DNA of 64,000 nt, from the NCBI RefSeq assembly GCF_900102215.1, contig NZ_FNBG01000001.1, positions 372,001 through 436,000 on the forward strand, given 5' to 3'. Position 1 is the stretch's first letter; each line of letters opens with the position of its first letter. Under the pieces are notes generated by a model. It ran no database searches and was not told the origin of the DNA. It was given only the letters and a program-made list of their open reading frames with translations. This document shows, one piece after another, positions 1-8,724 of this stretch. This DNA comes from Fontibacillus panacisegetis. Lineage in GTDB: Bacteria; Bacillota; Bacilli; Paenibacillales; Paenibacillaceae. A program made the position numbers and the translations under genes.

Positions 1-89
1 GCCAATTCCTCGGACAAGTATTGCGCATTGGAGTTTACAATTTGACCAAGCAACAATTCAGTACCAACTGCAATGATTTCTGCTTTCAT
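1..89 (-). CDS. cinA: CinA-like protein, N-terminal fragment
   Basis: Only the first 29 codons are present; the gene runs off the low-coordinate edge. The translation begins [19 protein letters not shown], the typical opening of the CinA/MoaB-like domain. CinA proteins are linked to competence and to NAD-derivative recycling (ADP-ribose pyrophosphatase and nicotinamide-nucleotide amidase activities in the family). A GAAGGAG ribosome binding site lies 8 bases upstream of the ATG. It follows pgsA by 33 bases in the same direction, the same pgsA-cinA order as in Bacillus, where recA comes next; recA itself is outside the window. Confidence 0.9.
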   Translation of the reverse strand, partial: MKAEIIAVGTELLLGQIVNSNAQYLSEEL

Positions 90-122
90 ATGGTTAATCT
101 CCTTCAATACTGTCTTTTCTAT

Positions 123-710
123 TTAGATTTTCGAGAAATTCAGAACATTTTTATTTTTCACAAAATAATCTATCCCTGAGTAAATGGTAATGATCGCAGC
201 TAACCAGATCGCGATGTCAGCAAATGGAATATTCAGCCATTCGAACGGGAAATTGTTAAGCAGCAGTGCGGATATGGCAATAATCTGAGTAACTGTCTTC
301 GCCTTGCCCCATTTACTTGCTGCAATAACGGAGCCTTCAAGAAGAGCAACCTCACGCAGACCAGTAACGGCGAACTCACGGCTAATAATAACGATCGCAA
401 TCCATGAATCGCATTTGCCCATAGCAACAAGGGCGATTAATACCGAGGCAACCAACAATTTATCAGCTAACGGATCAAGCAGCTTGCCAAGATTAGTAAC
501 AAGATTGTGCTTACGAGCAATATACCCGTCAATTCCATCCGTACTGGCGGCAACAATAAACAAAATAGCAGCAATTAGCTGATTCACCGGCAGCGAATAT
601 CCTCCCACACTCAGCTCATGGGACCACCATTCTAAATCAACCAACAAAAATACTAGCATGAGCGGGATCATAAAAATACGGGTTAATGTGATTCGATTGG
701 GTAAATTCAC
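123..710 (-). CDS. pgsA: CDP-diacylglycerol--glycerol-3-phosphate 3-phosphatidyltransferase
   Basis: Integral membrane enzyme that makes phosphatidylglycerol phosphate from CDP-diacylglycerol and glycerol-3-phosphate, the committed step to phosphatidylglycerol and cardiolipin. The CDP-alcohol phosphatidyltransferase signature DG-x2-AR-x8-G-x3-D-x3-D is complete (D61, G62, A65, R66, G75, D79, D83), flanked by hydrophobic helices. Length 195 residues is usual. The start is GTG and overlaps the rimO stop as GTGA, which suggests translational coupling. No separate promoter is visible, so it is probably read from the rimO promoter. Confidence 0.95.
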   Translation of the reverse strand: MNLPNRITLTRIFMIPLMLVFLLVDLEWWSHELSVGGYSLPVNQLIAAILFIVAASTDGIDGYIARKHNLVTNLGKLLDPLADKLLVASVLIALVAMGKCDSWIAIVIISREFAVTGLREVALLEGSVIAASKWGKAKTVTQIIAISALLLNNFPFEWLNIPFADIAIWLAAIITIYSGIDYFVKNKNVLNFSKI

Positions 711-2035
711 AGGACACCCTCCCCTGACAGATCATACTCATAAGCATGTGTAATGCGAACTTTACTAATTTCTCCGATCTCTGCTGAACAATTACTCACA
801 TAAACCTCTCCATCTATTTCTGGTGCATCGTATTGAGAGCGGCCTATAAAAATATCACTGCGACCGTCATATCGCTCAATGAGCACATCCAAAATTTGTC
901 CAATAAATTTGCCACTAGTCTCATTTGAAACAGAGCGCTGAATTTCCATCAGTGTGTTCGCTCTCCATTCTTTTACTTCCTCATCAATCTGACCCGGCAA
1001 TCTTGACGCTGGAGTATCTTCTTCCTTTGAATATGTAAATACGCCGAGCCGATCGAACTTGATTTCCTCAACAAAACGGCATAAACGCTCAAATTCTTCC
1101 TCAGTTTCACCCGGAAAGCCTACAATCAGTGAAGTTCGCAGTGACACTCCAGGAATACGGTCCCGGATTTTTGCAACCAACTCACGAATATCCCGGTTGC
1201 GTCCAGGTCTACGCATTCGTTTTAGTACGGTATCTTCACTGTGCTGTAGAGGCATGTCCACATATTTGCAAATTTTAGGATTCGAAGCCATCGTTTCAAT
1301 AAGCTCATCGGTAAAAAAACCTGGATATGCATAATGTAGTCTTACCCATGCAATACCAGACACTTCACTGACCTTATTCATCAGCTCAGCAAGCTTGAAC
1401 TCACCGTATATATCGCTTCCGTAGTTCGTGGAATCCTGAGCGATCAGGCTGATTTCCTTCACACCTTGAGCTGCTAGCTGCTCAACCTCAGCTATTATCG
1501 AGTCCATCGAACGACTGCGGAATGCACCACGCATAATAGGAATACTGCAAAAAGTACAGTTATTATCACAGCCCTCAGCGATTTTAACGTATGTTGTGTA
1601 TTTCGCTGTGGTTAATTTACGAGGCAAAATCTCTTCGTAATTAAATACAGGATTTCCGACATAAATCGGTTTCTTCCCCTTGAGCGCTTCATCAACGATC
1701 TGATTAATATTATAAAAATCACCCGTCCCTACAATTCCGTCAATCTCCGGCATCTCTTCCATCAACGTCTGCTTGTAGCGCTGCGTTAGGCATCCAGAAA
1801 CAATTAACGCCTTAAGATTGGCAGTCTCTTTCAGCTCGGCCAAGTCCAGAATCGTATTTACCGATTCCTCTTTTGCCGCATCAATGAAACCACAAGTATT
1901 AACGATAATTACCGTCGCATCCTCTTGCCTGTCAACTAGTGAGTAACCTCGCCGATCGATCAGGCCCGACATAATTTCTGAGTCTACGAGATTTTTCTCA
2001 CAGCCCAGCGTAACAATTTTCACTTTTTCTGACAT
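707..2035 (-). CDS. rimO: Ribosomal protein S12 methylthiotransferase RimO
   Basis: Radical-SAM enzyme of the MiaB/RimO family that adds a methylthio group to a conserved aspartate of ribosomal protein S12. Three N-terminal cysteines for the auxiliary iron-sulfur cluster are C12, C48 and C82; the radical-SAM CxxxCxxC motif is C156, C160, C163 in GCDNNCTFCS. A C-terminal TRAM-like domain follows. The N-terminus (KIVTLGCEKNLVDSE) and the 442-residue length fit RimO better than MiaB. It is the first gene of a rimO-pgsA-cinA unit with its own promoter just upstream and is separated from yajQ by a terminator. Confidence 0.93.
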   Translation of the reverse strand: MSEKVKIVTLGCEKNLVDSEIMSGLIDRRGYSLVDRQEDATVIIVNTCGFIDAAKEESVNTILDLAELKETANLKALIVSGCLTQRYKQTLMEEMPEIDGIVGTGDFYNINQIVDEALKGKKPIYVGNPVFNYEEILPRKLTTAKYTTYVKIAEGCDNNCTFCSIPIMRGAFRSRSMDSIIAEVEQLAAQGVKEISLIAQDSTNYGSDIYGEFKLAELMNKVSEVSGIAWVRLHYAYPGFFTDELIETMASNPKICKYVDMPLQHSEDTVLKRMRRPGRNRDIRELVAKIRDRIPGVSLRTSLIVGFPGETEEEFERLCRFVEEIKFDRLGVFTYSKEEDTPASRLPGQIDEEVKEWRANTLMEIQRSVSNETSGKFIGQILDVLIERYDGRSDIFIGRSQYDAPEIDGEVYVSNCSAEIGEISKVRITHAYEYDLSGEGVL

Positions 2036-2076
2036 GAGCTAAATCCCCCATTTTTTCAAGCCGTACAACCTTTATA

Positions 2077-2106
2077 AGTATAATATTTCCTAAACAGCGG
2101 TGTCAA
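2077..2106 (-). promoter_or_regulatory. Sigma-A promoter for rimO-pgsA-cinA
   Basis: Reading the minus strand, a perfect -35 TTGACA (2106-2101) is followed after 18 bases by TATACT (2082-2077). It lies between the yajQ terminator and the rimO start codon, about 40 bases before the latter. Confidence 0.75.
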
Positions 2107-2112
2107 AAACAT

Positions 2113-2152
2113 GAAAAAGTCCCACGCCGCGATAAAAACACTGCGAGAGACT
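2113..2152 (-). terminator. Rho-independent terminator after yajQ
   Basis: Arms at 2152-2139 and 2131-2118 can pair at 12 of 14 positions around a T-rich loop and are followed on the minus strand by TTTTT (2117-2113). It lies right after the yajQ stop codon. Confidence 0.7.
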
Positions 2153-2162
2153 GTACCACGAA

Positions 2163-2654
2163 TTATTTAAAATTCGTAAACTGCAAATCTACGGTCAGAT
2201 CCGCTTTGCGCAGCATTTGCATGATTTCCTGTAAATCATCTCTGCTTTTGCCAGTTACACGAATTTGATCACCTTGGGTCTGGCTTTTCACTTTCAGCTT
2301 GGAATCGCGAATGAGGACGTTGATTTTTTTAGCATTCTCCTGATCGATCCCTTGCTTTAAATTAATGCGTTGGCGAACCGTGCCGAGGGAAGCGGGCTCA
2401 ACCTTGCCGTAATCCAGATTTTTGATGGGCAGACCACGTTTGATCATTTTAGATTGTAAAATGTCAATGACCGCATTAAGTTTATATTCATCATCAGAGA
2501 GGATTACGAGAGTGTCCTTCTCTACTTTCAGCTCGCTTTTACTGCCCTTGAAGTCAAATCGATTTGCAATTTCGCGCTCAGTTTGATCAATCGCATTGGT
2601 AAGCTCCTGCATGTCCATTTTGGAGACAATATCTAAAGAGTTTTCTGAAGCCAT
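2163..2654 (-). CDS. YajQ-family nucleotide-binding protein
   Basis: A 163-residue member of the YajQ/UPF0234 family (opening [18 protein letters not shown], then RFDFKGSK, both family hallmarks). Family members fold as two linked ferredoxin-like domains; some bind cyclic di-GMP or RNA, but the role in Firmicutes is unsettled. The start ATG has an AAGGAAAGG ribosome binding site. The gene is isolated between the rodZ terminator and its own terminator, so it is probably monocistronic, although no clear promoter was picked out in the 90 bases upstream. Confidence 0.9.
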   Translation of the reverse strand: MASENSLDIVSKMDMQELTNAIDQTEREIANRFDFKGSKSELKVEKDTLVILSDDEYKLNAVIDILQSKMIKRGLPIKNLDYGKVEPASLGTVRQRINLKQGIDQENAKKINVLIRDSKLKVKSQTQGDQIRVTGKSRDDLQEIMQMLRKADLTVDLQFTNFK

Positions 2655-2742
2655 TATTCACATTCCTTTCCTTGTCCATATATTTCTTAATTATATGTAA
2701 AAGTTTTCGCAAAGTCGAGGGAACCTCCCCCTTTTTTACATC

Positions 2743-2792
2743 ATAATAAAAGACTGACCCGACATTACTGGCGTAATATCTAAGGTCAGTCT
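2743..2792 (-). terminator. Rho-independent terminator after rodZ
   Basis: A perfect 9-bp stem, AGACTGACC (2792-2784) with GGTCAGTCT (2759-2751), encloses a second small hairpin (ATTAC/GTAAT) and is followed by a T-rich tail at 2750-2743. It lies 40 bases beyond the rodZ stop codon. Confidence 0.85.
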
Positions 2793-2831
2793 CCATTACA
2801 TCTATACACGATAACGTCAAAATCACACTAT

Positions 2832-3851
2832 TTATTCTGTAGTTACACCCGAATTATTCGAACTAGAATTCGTACCTGTGGTACTGTTCGTTCCCAGATC
2901 TGTCGAGGCATCACTATTCGAAGTTCCATTATCGAGATTCAATTGAATTTTGGAAGTGTTCTTACCGTCCTTAACTTCTTGTCCAGCAACCGTAATTGCT
3001 GTGTTGGAGGAAGCGCCTGATTTAATATACAGCCCTTCTGGTCCTAAATCATAAGTTAATACTTCACCTTCTGTGGTGTTATCATAATACAGCTTTTCGC
3101 CGCTCTTATTGCCTTTACGCACCTCAACCCAGCTCTTGCCGGTTGCGTTAATTACAACTTGAACTGGCTGATTGCCTGGAGATTGCACCTTGAATTTAGT
3201 CGTGCTTCCCTCTGTTCCATCAGGAGTAACGGAAATGGTTCCTGTACTACCCGGTTCAGTACTATTATTGCTGTCCGGCTCATTTCCTGAGTTCTGCTGA
3301 GTATTGTCCGTACCGTTAGTTTGTCCGTTATTCGGGGTCGCATTGCTGCCATTTTTGCTAGCATTATCCGTTGAGCTATTATCATCTTTCGGACCTTTGA
3401 TTCCAGCCTCTGTCGTTACCGGAGTTGGATCAGTCTCTTTGTTTTTATCAGCTTCATTAAAATTACCCCATACTGCAAAATATAAATAAATAACGACTAA
3501 AATAATAACAGCAAATGACCACATTAGTGTTGTGGATAACCATTTGGAATTACGTTCGGTTGTCTGTCTGCTGCGACGCTTCTGAAGCACGGGCTCCATT
3601 GTTTTCTCTTGAACTGTCTCCGGCACATCTTTCCGATGCTCCGTTAGCAATTCATCTGCATCCACACCTACCGTTTCAGCATAGGTTTTAATAAATGCCC
3701 GCACATAAAAACTCCCCGGCAGCACTTTATAATCTCCAGCCTCGATGGCTTCCAAATATCTTTTGCGAATTTTAGTCATTTCTTGAACGTCGTCCAGCGA
3801 TAAGCCTCTGGCAAGGCGGGCTTCCTTTAAACGTTGTCCCAATTCCGACAC
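2832..3851 (-). CDS. rodZ: RodZ-like cell-shape protein (YmfM homologue)
   Basis: Bitopic membrane protein linked to MreB and cell-wall elongation. The layout is that of RodZ: a cytoplasmic helix-turn-helix of about 70 residues (ELGQRLKEARLARGLSLDDV...), a basic stretch, one membrane helix (VIILVVIYLYFAVWG), a long Asn/Ser/Thr/Gly-rich extracellular linker, a compact beta domain of the DUF4115 type, and a second low-complexity tail. GTG at 3860 or ATG at 3857 would overlap or touch the AGGAGG box at 3865-3860; GTG at 3851 sits 8 bases from it and gives MSELGQRLKEA, so I chose that start. It follows the ymfK homologue, as in Bacillus. Confidence 0.88.
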   Translation of the reverse strand: MSELGQRLKEARLARGLSLDDVQEMTKIRKRYLEAIEAGDYKVLPGSFYVRAFIKTYAETVGVDADELLTEHRKDVPETVQEKTMEPVLQKRRSRQTTERNSKWLSTTLMWSFAVIILVVIYLYFAVWGNFNEADKNKETDPTPVTTEAGIKGPKDDNSSTDNASKNGSNATPNNGQTNGTDNTQQNSGNEPDSNNSTEPGSTGTISVTPDGTEGSTTKFKVQSPGNQPVQVVINATGKSWVEVRKGNKSGEKLYYDNTTEGEVLTYDLGPEGLYIKSGASSNTAITVAGQEVKDGKNTSKIQLNLDNGTSNSDASTDLGTNSTTGTNSSSNNSGVTTE

Positions 3852-3955
3852 GACCATCACCTCCTATTATTATTAAAATCCTCAAGTCTATATAGCTATC
3901 CAGCTTAACCGGATTCATGAGCGTTGTAATTGTTCATATAACCATATCATCAATA

Positions 3956-4723
3956 TCAAAAGTCGTCAGTGTAATTTGTACTGAACATATCATAGACGAT
4001 CTGCTCCTCCGGATTGTTACGCAATTCTATAATAATGTCAAAATTGTCATAATCAAAATCAGACTCTTGAATAAACACATCAGGGTGTTCAATAACTTTG
4101 GTAGATGGCATATTCATCAATTCCTTCAGCAGATGGTAATGCTTTTCATTAGACCGTAAAGTGCTGATTATACCATCAATAATAAATACGTTGTTCGGGT
4201 TCATCTCTTCTTCGGATAATTGACTCCGTACTGTCTGTCTTAGCAAGGTTGAGGAAACAAAGGTCCAGCGCTTCATCGCACATACACTGCCTGCAATGAT
4301 TGACTCTGTCTTGCCTACACGGGGCATCCCCCGAAGACCAATGACCTGATTACCTTCCCTCTTTAATACTTCACCCAAAAAATCGACAAGTAATCCAAGC
4401 TCATCCCGAGTAAACCGAAATGTCTTGTGATCATCTGAATCCCGATCTATATATCGTCCATGACGTACAGCCAGCAAATCAACGAGACGTGGACTACGAA
4501 GAGCAGTAACAGTTATACTGTCTACCTTACGCAGCATTTTGTCGATTTGGGCGATCTTGTCTTCATCATCCGTCTCAAGAAGAAGACCGCGGGTCTTCCC
4601 TTCAACGCCATTAATAGTAATAATATTCACTTCCAGCATACCGAGCATAGAAGCAATATCACCAAGAAGCCCTGGACGGTTTTTATGTATCTTATATTCT
4701 AAATACCATTGTTTTTGTTGCAT
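3956..4723 (-). CDS. DUF3388 protein with ACT-like and P-loop-like segments (YmfK homologue)
   Basis: A 255-residue protein of unknown function. The first 75 residues look like an ACT regulatory domain (HKNRPGLLGDIASMLGMLEVN). Around residues 130-140 there is a P-loop-like GMPRVGKTES, and further on a hydrophobic strand ending in acidic residues (NNVFIIDGI) that could be a Walker B. The C-terminus is acidic. A TTG at 4762 would extend the protein by 13 residues, but the ATG at 4723 has a GAAGGTG ribosome binding site 6 bases away and starts directly at the ACT-like domain. The family is conserved next to ymfJ in Bacillales. A role as a ligand-responsive nucleotide-binding protein is inference only. 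Confidence 0.82.
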   Translation of the reverse strand: MQQKQWYLEYKIHKNRPGLLGDIASMLGMLEVNIITINGVEGKTRGLLLETDDEDKIAQIDKMLRKVDSITVTALRSPRLVDLLAVRHGRYIDRDSDDHKTFRFTRDELGLLVDFLGEVLKREGNQVIGLRGMPRVGKTESIIAGSVCAMKRWTFVSSTLLRQTVRSQLSEEEMNPNNVFIIDGIISTLRSNEKHYHLLKELMNMPSTKVIEHPDVFIQESDFDYDNFDIIIELRNNPEEQIVYDMFSTNYTDDF

Positions 4724-4836
4724 AAAAGACACCTTCTTTACTCCATTAGCACCATTCGACAAAATAGGCCTTATTTCCTGCTTTATTAGAAAACTTTGTT
4801 TCAGCAGTCAGTAAGACAACGAACAATACGTGTTTT

Positions 4837-4865
4837 ATGATATATAAATTTTTTTTGAAAGGCAA
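4837..4865 (-). promoter_or_regulatory. Candidate sigma-A promoter for ymfK homologue-rodZ
   Basis: Minus-strand TTGCCT (4865-4860), 17 bases, TATCAT (4842-4837), in an AT-rich gap just after the ymfJ terminator. Confidence 0.5.
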
Positions 4866-4873
4866 GCCGCAGT

Positions 4874-4911
4874 AAAAAATGGGAGAAAAGCTCCCGAAAA
4901 TGGGAGCTTTT
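4874..4911 (-). terminator. Rho-independent terminator after ymfJ homologue
   Basis: A perfect 10-bp stem, AAAAGCTCCC (4911-4902) with GGGAGCTTTT (4895-4886), is followed by CTCCCA and TTTTTT (4879-4874). Confidence 0.88.
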
Positions 4912-4922
4912 CAAAGCCAAAA

Positions 4923-5177
4923 CTATGCGTTTTTCTTCGCCAATTTAACCATCAAGCGAGCGATGGTTTTTCGTTCTTCCTCGCTTCCCACATCCCAAAT
5001 TTCCTTGAGAACGCGGTTAGAATCGTTCTGAGGATCGACCTTCTCATCAAGGAAACCACCGATTTCATATGCGAGGTTAGCAATTGCCTCTTCGCTCATA
5101 CCGACATTTTCCGCATGCTGAACGCGTTCACCCAGAAACTTCTTCCAGCGATCGAAATTTTTGACTACTGTTGACAT
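4923..5177 (-). CDS. DUF3243 small protein (YmfJ homologue)
   Basis: An 84-residue soluble, mostly helical, charged protein (MSTVVKNFDRWKKFLGERV...) of the DUF3243 family; function unknown. It has a strong AGGAGG ribosome binding site before the ATG and is the last gene before a strong terminator. Position after the EF-P modification gene ymfI and before the ymfK homologue matches Bacillus gene order, which supports the assignment more than any motif. Confidence 0.88.
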   Translation of the reverse strand: MSTVVKNFDRWKKFLGERVQHAENVGMSEEAIANLAYEIGGFLDEKVDPQNDSNRVLKEIWDVGSEEERKTIARLMVKLAKKNA

Positions 5178-5270
5178 CGTTTAAATCCTCCTCTGATTGG
5201 CGATTTAAAATTCAACAGTTGTAATATGCGATATTTAGGGCTTCCTTATGCGGTTGCCCCAGAGTACAAA

Positions 5271-6035
5271 TCAGGTAAGCCAACCACCGTTTGGACTAAT
5301 TACCTGACCTGTAATGTAACCCGATTCTGGCAATGCCAAAAAGTATACTAAAGAAGCAATCTCCTCTGGACTGCCTAACCGACCTACAGGGATCTCTTCT
5401 TCAATAAGACGCAGCTCCTCATCGTCAAAATCAGCCATCATATCTGTTTTAACAGCTCCAGGAGCCACTGCATTTACTGTAACACCTGAGGGAGCCAATT
5501 CCTTAGCCAGCGCCTTAGAAAAGGCGTTAACTCCACCTTTGGCTGCAGAATAGATGACCTCGCAGGATGCACCGGTTATACCCCAAACAGATGACACATT
5601 GATAATACGTCCGAAACGCTGTGAAATCATGTGCGGCATGAAGATTTGTGTACACAGAAATACGCTTTTAAGATTCACATCCATCACTTCATCCCACCCG
5701 GCTTCCTGCACATCCGAAAACAGTCCGTAATGGGCGATACCGGCATTGTTAACAAGAATGTCTGGTCTCAAACCATGACTGTCCAGTTTATCCTTCATTT
5801 TAGCAATCTGATCCTTGCTGCGAAGGTCTGCCGACACCGTCATAACCCGGGCCCCCAAATCCATGCATTTTCGTGCAACTTCATTGGCCGCTTCATGCGA
5901 TTTCATATAGTGAATAATTACATTCATGCCTACTGATGCAAATCGGAGCGCAATCTGCGCTCCAATTCCCCGGCTTGCTCCGGTTACCAGTACGGTCATT
6001 TCCCCGATATTTTTCTCCATCCCATAATTTATCAT
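5271..6035 (-). CDS. ymfI: SDR-family reductase, probable EF-P 5-aminopentanone reductase (YmfI)
   Basis: Short-chain dehydrogenase with the Rossmann TGASRGIG motif, NNAG, catalytic Ser (NVSS) and the YxxxK pair in YSAAKGG; it ends NGGWLT. In Bacillus subtilis YmfI reduces the 5-aminopentanone group on Lys32 of elongation factor P to 5-aminopentanol, needed for full swarming. It lies directly behind ymfF and ymfH, as there. The start is uncertain: ATG at 6035 abuts the ymfH stop (TAAATG), but ATG at 5999 (MTVLVTGAS) begins where SDR proteins usually start. Neither has a strong ribosome binding site, so coupling to ymfH is likely. Confidence 0.85.
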   Translation of the reverse strand: MINYGMEKNIGEMTVLVTGASRGIGAQIALRFASVGMNVIIHYMKSHEAANEVARKCMDLGARVMTVSADLRSKDQIAKMKDKLDSHGLRPDILVNNAGIAHYGLFSDVQEAGWDEVMDVNLKSVFLCTQIFMPHMISQRFGRIINVSSVWGITGASCEVIYSAAKGGVNAFSKALAKELAPSGVTVNAVAPGAVKTDMMADFDDEELRLIEEEIPVGRLGSPEEIASLVYFLALPESGYITGQVISPNGGWLT

Positions 6036-7316
6036 TTACGGGCTCACCACTAGTGACACCGCAAGCTGATTCCAATCAATATGATCACGAAGTGCTGTAT
6101 TAATTTCATCAAGAGTTAACGACTCATAGATTGGCAGGACTTTGAATAAATCTCCATCCCGGAAACGGTAGCGAGTAAACTCATGGGCAATATTTTCCGG
6201 TGAATTCAACATACGCAAGTACCCACCGATTTTTTTGTTACGAGCCCGCTCAAAATCCTCTTTCTTGAATCCTGAGACAGTAACAGCTTTTATCTCCTCG
6301 GTAATGACTTCAAGCATACGATCAGGGTCTTTGGTATCACCGCCGATTGCCGAGAAGGCATAATTGGGATTGCTATTATATTCATGCGAGAAGCTGTCAG
6401 AGATCAAATCCATATCATACAGCTTCTGATACAGCTTCGTACTGGAACCCAGCAACAGGTCAAGAGCCAGCTTTGTTGCCAGATCACGACGAACGCGATC
6501 CTCTCCTTTAATGCCATGCTTCGTCTCCTTAAAGCCGAATAAGCATTTAGGCAGCGACACAGGTAGCTTAATCACCTTACGCTTCTCATGAACAGCCTGA
6601 GGCTCCTGGTCAAACAATCGAGCAATAGATCCTTGGGGTTTATATTCTTTCTGTGCCTGATTATTTCTAACCAGCTCGAATACTTCTTTAGGATCGACAC
6701 CACCAACAACAAACAGCAGCATGTTGCTTGGATGGTAAAAAGCGTTATAGCAGGTATACAGCGTCTCCTTAGTAATCGTACTAATCGATTCTACAGTTCC
6801 CGCAATATCAATGCGTACCGGATGAACGGCATACATCGCTTCGATTAATCCAAAATATACTCTCCAGTCCGGATTATCTCCGTACATGCCGATTTCCTGA
6901 CCAATAATGCCTTTTTCCTTTTCCACATTTTGATCTGTAAAGTACGGATGCTGGACGAAGTTAATCAGAGTATCCAAATTGTCCGAAACATTCTCTGTCG
7001 CAGAGAACAGGTACACCGTCTGGTCGAAACTGGTAAACGCGTTGGCTGAAGCGCCCTGTGAAGCAAATTTGGCGAAAATATCACCTTCCGGCTCCTCAAA
7101 CATTTTATGCTCCAGAAAATGCGCAATACCATCCGGCACTGTGATCTCTTCTTGTCCTTCTACCTGAAAATGATTATCTATTGATCCGTATTTTGTAGAG
7201 AACGTCGCATATGTCTTTTTAAATCCCTGTTTAGGTAAAACATACACTTGAAGTCCGTTGTCCATCGTCTCATGGTACAAAGTTTCCTGCAAACGATCAT
7301 ATGTGATGGCTTCCAC
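6036..7316 (-). CDS. ymfH: M16-family metallopeptidase-like protein, active-type half (YmfH)
   Basis: A 426-residue M16 (insulinase/pitrilysin) protein carrying the inverted zinc motif HFLEH in GIAHFLEHKMF, and further on the helix with the third ligand region. Together with YmfF it forms a split two-gene M16 pair; in current nomenclature both are called EF-P 5-aminopentanol modification-associated. The start is GTG with AGGAGGGG 6 bases upstream, and it begins 3 bases after the ymfF stop, so the pair is probably translated together. Substrate unknown. Confidence 0.88.
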   Translation of the reverse strand: MEAITYDRLQETLYHETMDNGLQVYVLPKQGFKKTYATFSTKYGSIDNHFQVEGQEEITVPDGIAHFLEHKMFEEPEGDIFAKFASQGASANAFTSFDQTVYLFSATENVSDNLDTLINFVQHPYFTDQNVEKEKGIIGQEIGMYGDNPDWRVYFGLIEAMYAVHPVRIDIAGTVESISTITKETLYTCYNAFYHPSNMLLFVVGGVDPKEVFELVRNNQAQKEYKPQGSIARLFDQEPQAVHEKRKVIKLPVSLPKCLFGFKETKHGIKGEDRVRRDLATKLALDLLLGSSTKLYQKLYDMDLISDSFSHEYNSNPNYAFSAIGGDTKDPDRMLEVITEEIKAVTVSGFKKEDFERARNKKIGGYLRMLNSPENIAHEFTRYRFRDGDLFKVLPIYESLTLDEINTALRDHIDWNQLAVSLVVSP

Positions 7317-7319
7317 AGG

Positions 7320-8606
7320 TTACCCCTCCTTCTGCCCTGTCAAAAAATATATCGTATCCTTATGGATACCATTGGCAACATCTACAACATCTTGTGGCGT
7401 TACCTTCTCAACTTGACTCAGTAATTGTTCGGTTGGACGATCTTTACCTGACAATACACGATTAAAATCGTAGGCAATCATCTCAAAAGCCGAATCCTGA
7501 ATCTCCAATAAACTGTTGCGAAGCATCGCCTTGGTCTGATTTATCTCCAGCTCACTAATTTCTCCTGCTTTCATACTCGCAAGTTGTGCTTCGATGATTT
7601 CAAGAGCCTTATCATAATTATCGATTTCAATTCCGGATTGAATCGTCATTATACCTTTATGTCCGTCAAAACGTGAAGAAGCATAATAAGCAAGACTTGC
7701 TTTTTCGCGTACATTCATAAACAGCTTGGAATGCGGATAGCTGCCGAGGATGCCATTATATAGCAGAGCAGCTGCGTATCGCTCATCAGCATAAGTAATG
7801 GGAGTACGGAATCCCAGATTCAGCTTGCCTTGATTTACATCCAGGCTTTCCTTCACGACGCGAACTTCACCTTGTTCTAACTTACTGTGTTCAGGATTGT
7901 AATCAGGAGATACTGGCCGATCTAGATTAAATGATTTCTCGACTAATTCCTGTACCTCTGCAAGAGAAGTATCTCCTACAACATAAAGGTCAAGGCTAGC
8001 CCGCTTCAACCAATGCTGATAAGCAGTGAACAGAGATTCAGGCGTTATCCCTTCAAGATCGCTTCGTTGCCCCAACGGATGCAACCGATAAGGATCATTT
8101 CGGAACATTTCTTCAATACATCGTTCAGCCGCGTATCTGATTTTATCATTGATTATGGACTCCAGCTTTTTGCGAATAGTTTCCTTCTCAGCAGAGACAT
8201 AGGAGGGACGAAAAGCACCTTGCTCAAGAGCTGGCTTAGTTACGACTTCTCCCAAAAATTCAAAGCTTTTCGCCAATAATGACTCATTGCTCTTCACAAA
8301 AGAATCGTTAATAGTATCCATACGGAAGGTTACAATTTGATAATTACCACGCTTATAAATATCGAACCCAAAGCCAGCCCCATAGAGGCGTTCCAGCTGT
8401 TCACGAAATTCAATTGTCTCCGGATAAGCTTCTGTACCTCTCCGAAGAACAAACGGCGTTAATGCTGTTGTAGTAACCGTTTCGCTACTAAGCGGAATAC
8501 CAGCATAAAGCGAAATGGCAAACGTCTTGAATCGGGTAGTCGGCAGCACGTGAATACGAATATTCCCCGCACTTCCGCGTTCAAATATCGGCTTGTTCAA
8601 GACCAA
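7320..8606 (-). CDS. ymfF: M16-family protein lacking the zinc motif (YmfF)
   Basis: A 428-residue M16-fold protein. Where YmfH has HFLEH, this one reads ALTPFVLRRG, so the metal site is missing and it is expected to be the non-catalytic partner, as in other two-subunit M16 enzymes. It keeps the C-terminal Arg/Tyr-type region of the family. First gene of ymfF-ymfH-ymfI-ymfJ homologue; the 118-base gap upstream holds the sleB terminator and an AT-rich stretch that could contain its promoter. In Bacillus this cluster supports EF-P modification. Confidence 0.87.
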   Translation of the reverse strand: MVLNKPIFERGSAGNIRIHVLPTTRFKTFAISLYAGIPLSSETVTTTALTPFVLRRGTEAYPETIEFREQLERLYGAGFGFDIYKRGNYQIVTFRMDTINDSFVKSNESLLAKSFEFLGEVVTKPALEQGAFRPSYVSAEKETIRKKLESIINDKIRYAAERCIEEMFRNDPYRLHPLGQRSDLEGITPESLFTAYQHWLKRASLDLYVVGDTSLAEVQELVEKSFNLDRPVSPDYNPEHSKLEQGEVRVVKESLDVNQGKLNLGFRTPITYADERYAAALLYNGILGSYPHSKLFMNVREKASLAYYASSRFDGHKGIMTIQSGIEIDNYDKALEIIEAQLASMKAGEISELEINQTKAMLRNSLLEIQDSAFEMIAYDFNRVLSGKDRPTEQLLSQVEKVTPQDVVDVANGIHKDTIYFLTGQKEG

Positions 8607-8670
8607 AACTCCTTTACGAGAGACTGATGATATATCTTAATAAAATTAAATCCATTCTATACCAATCCAA

Positions 8671-8708
8671 AGTAAAGAAGCAACCTAACGAACAAGCGGC
8701 TGCTCCTT
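8671..8708 (-). terminator. Rho-independent terminator after sleB
   Basis: Arms at 8708-8698 and 8685-8675 pair at all 11 positions (two G-U), followed on the minus strand by TTTACTTT. The T tract is weak. Confidence 0.6.
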
Positions 8709-8724
8709 TGTATAGGGTTTATGA

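Noticed and set aside
2587-2826. A 79-codon minus-strand frame between rodZ and yajQ
   Set aside because: It runs through the rodZ terminator and overlaps the yajQ start without a ribosome binding site.
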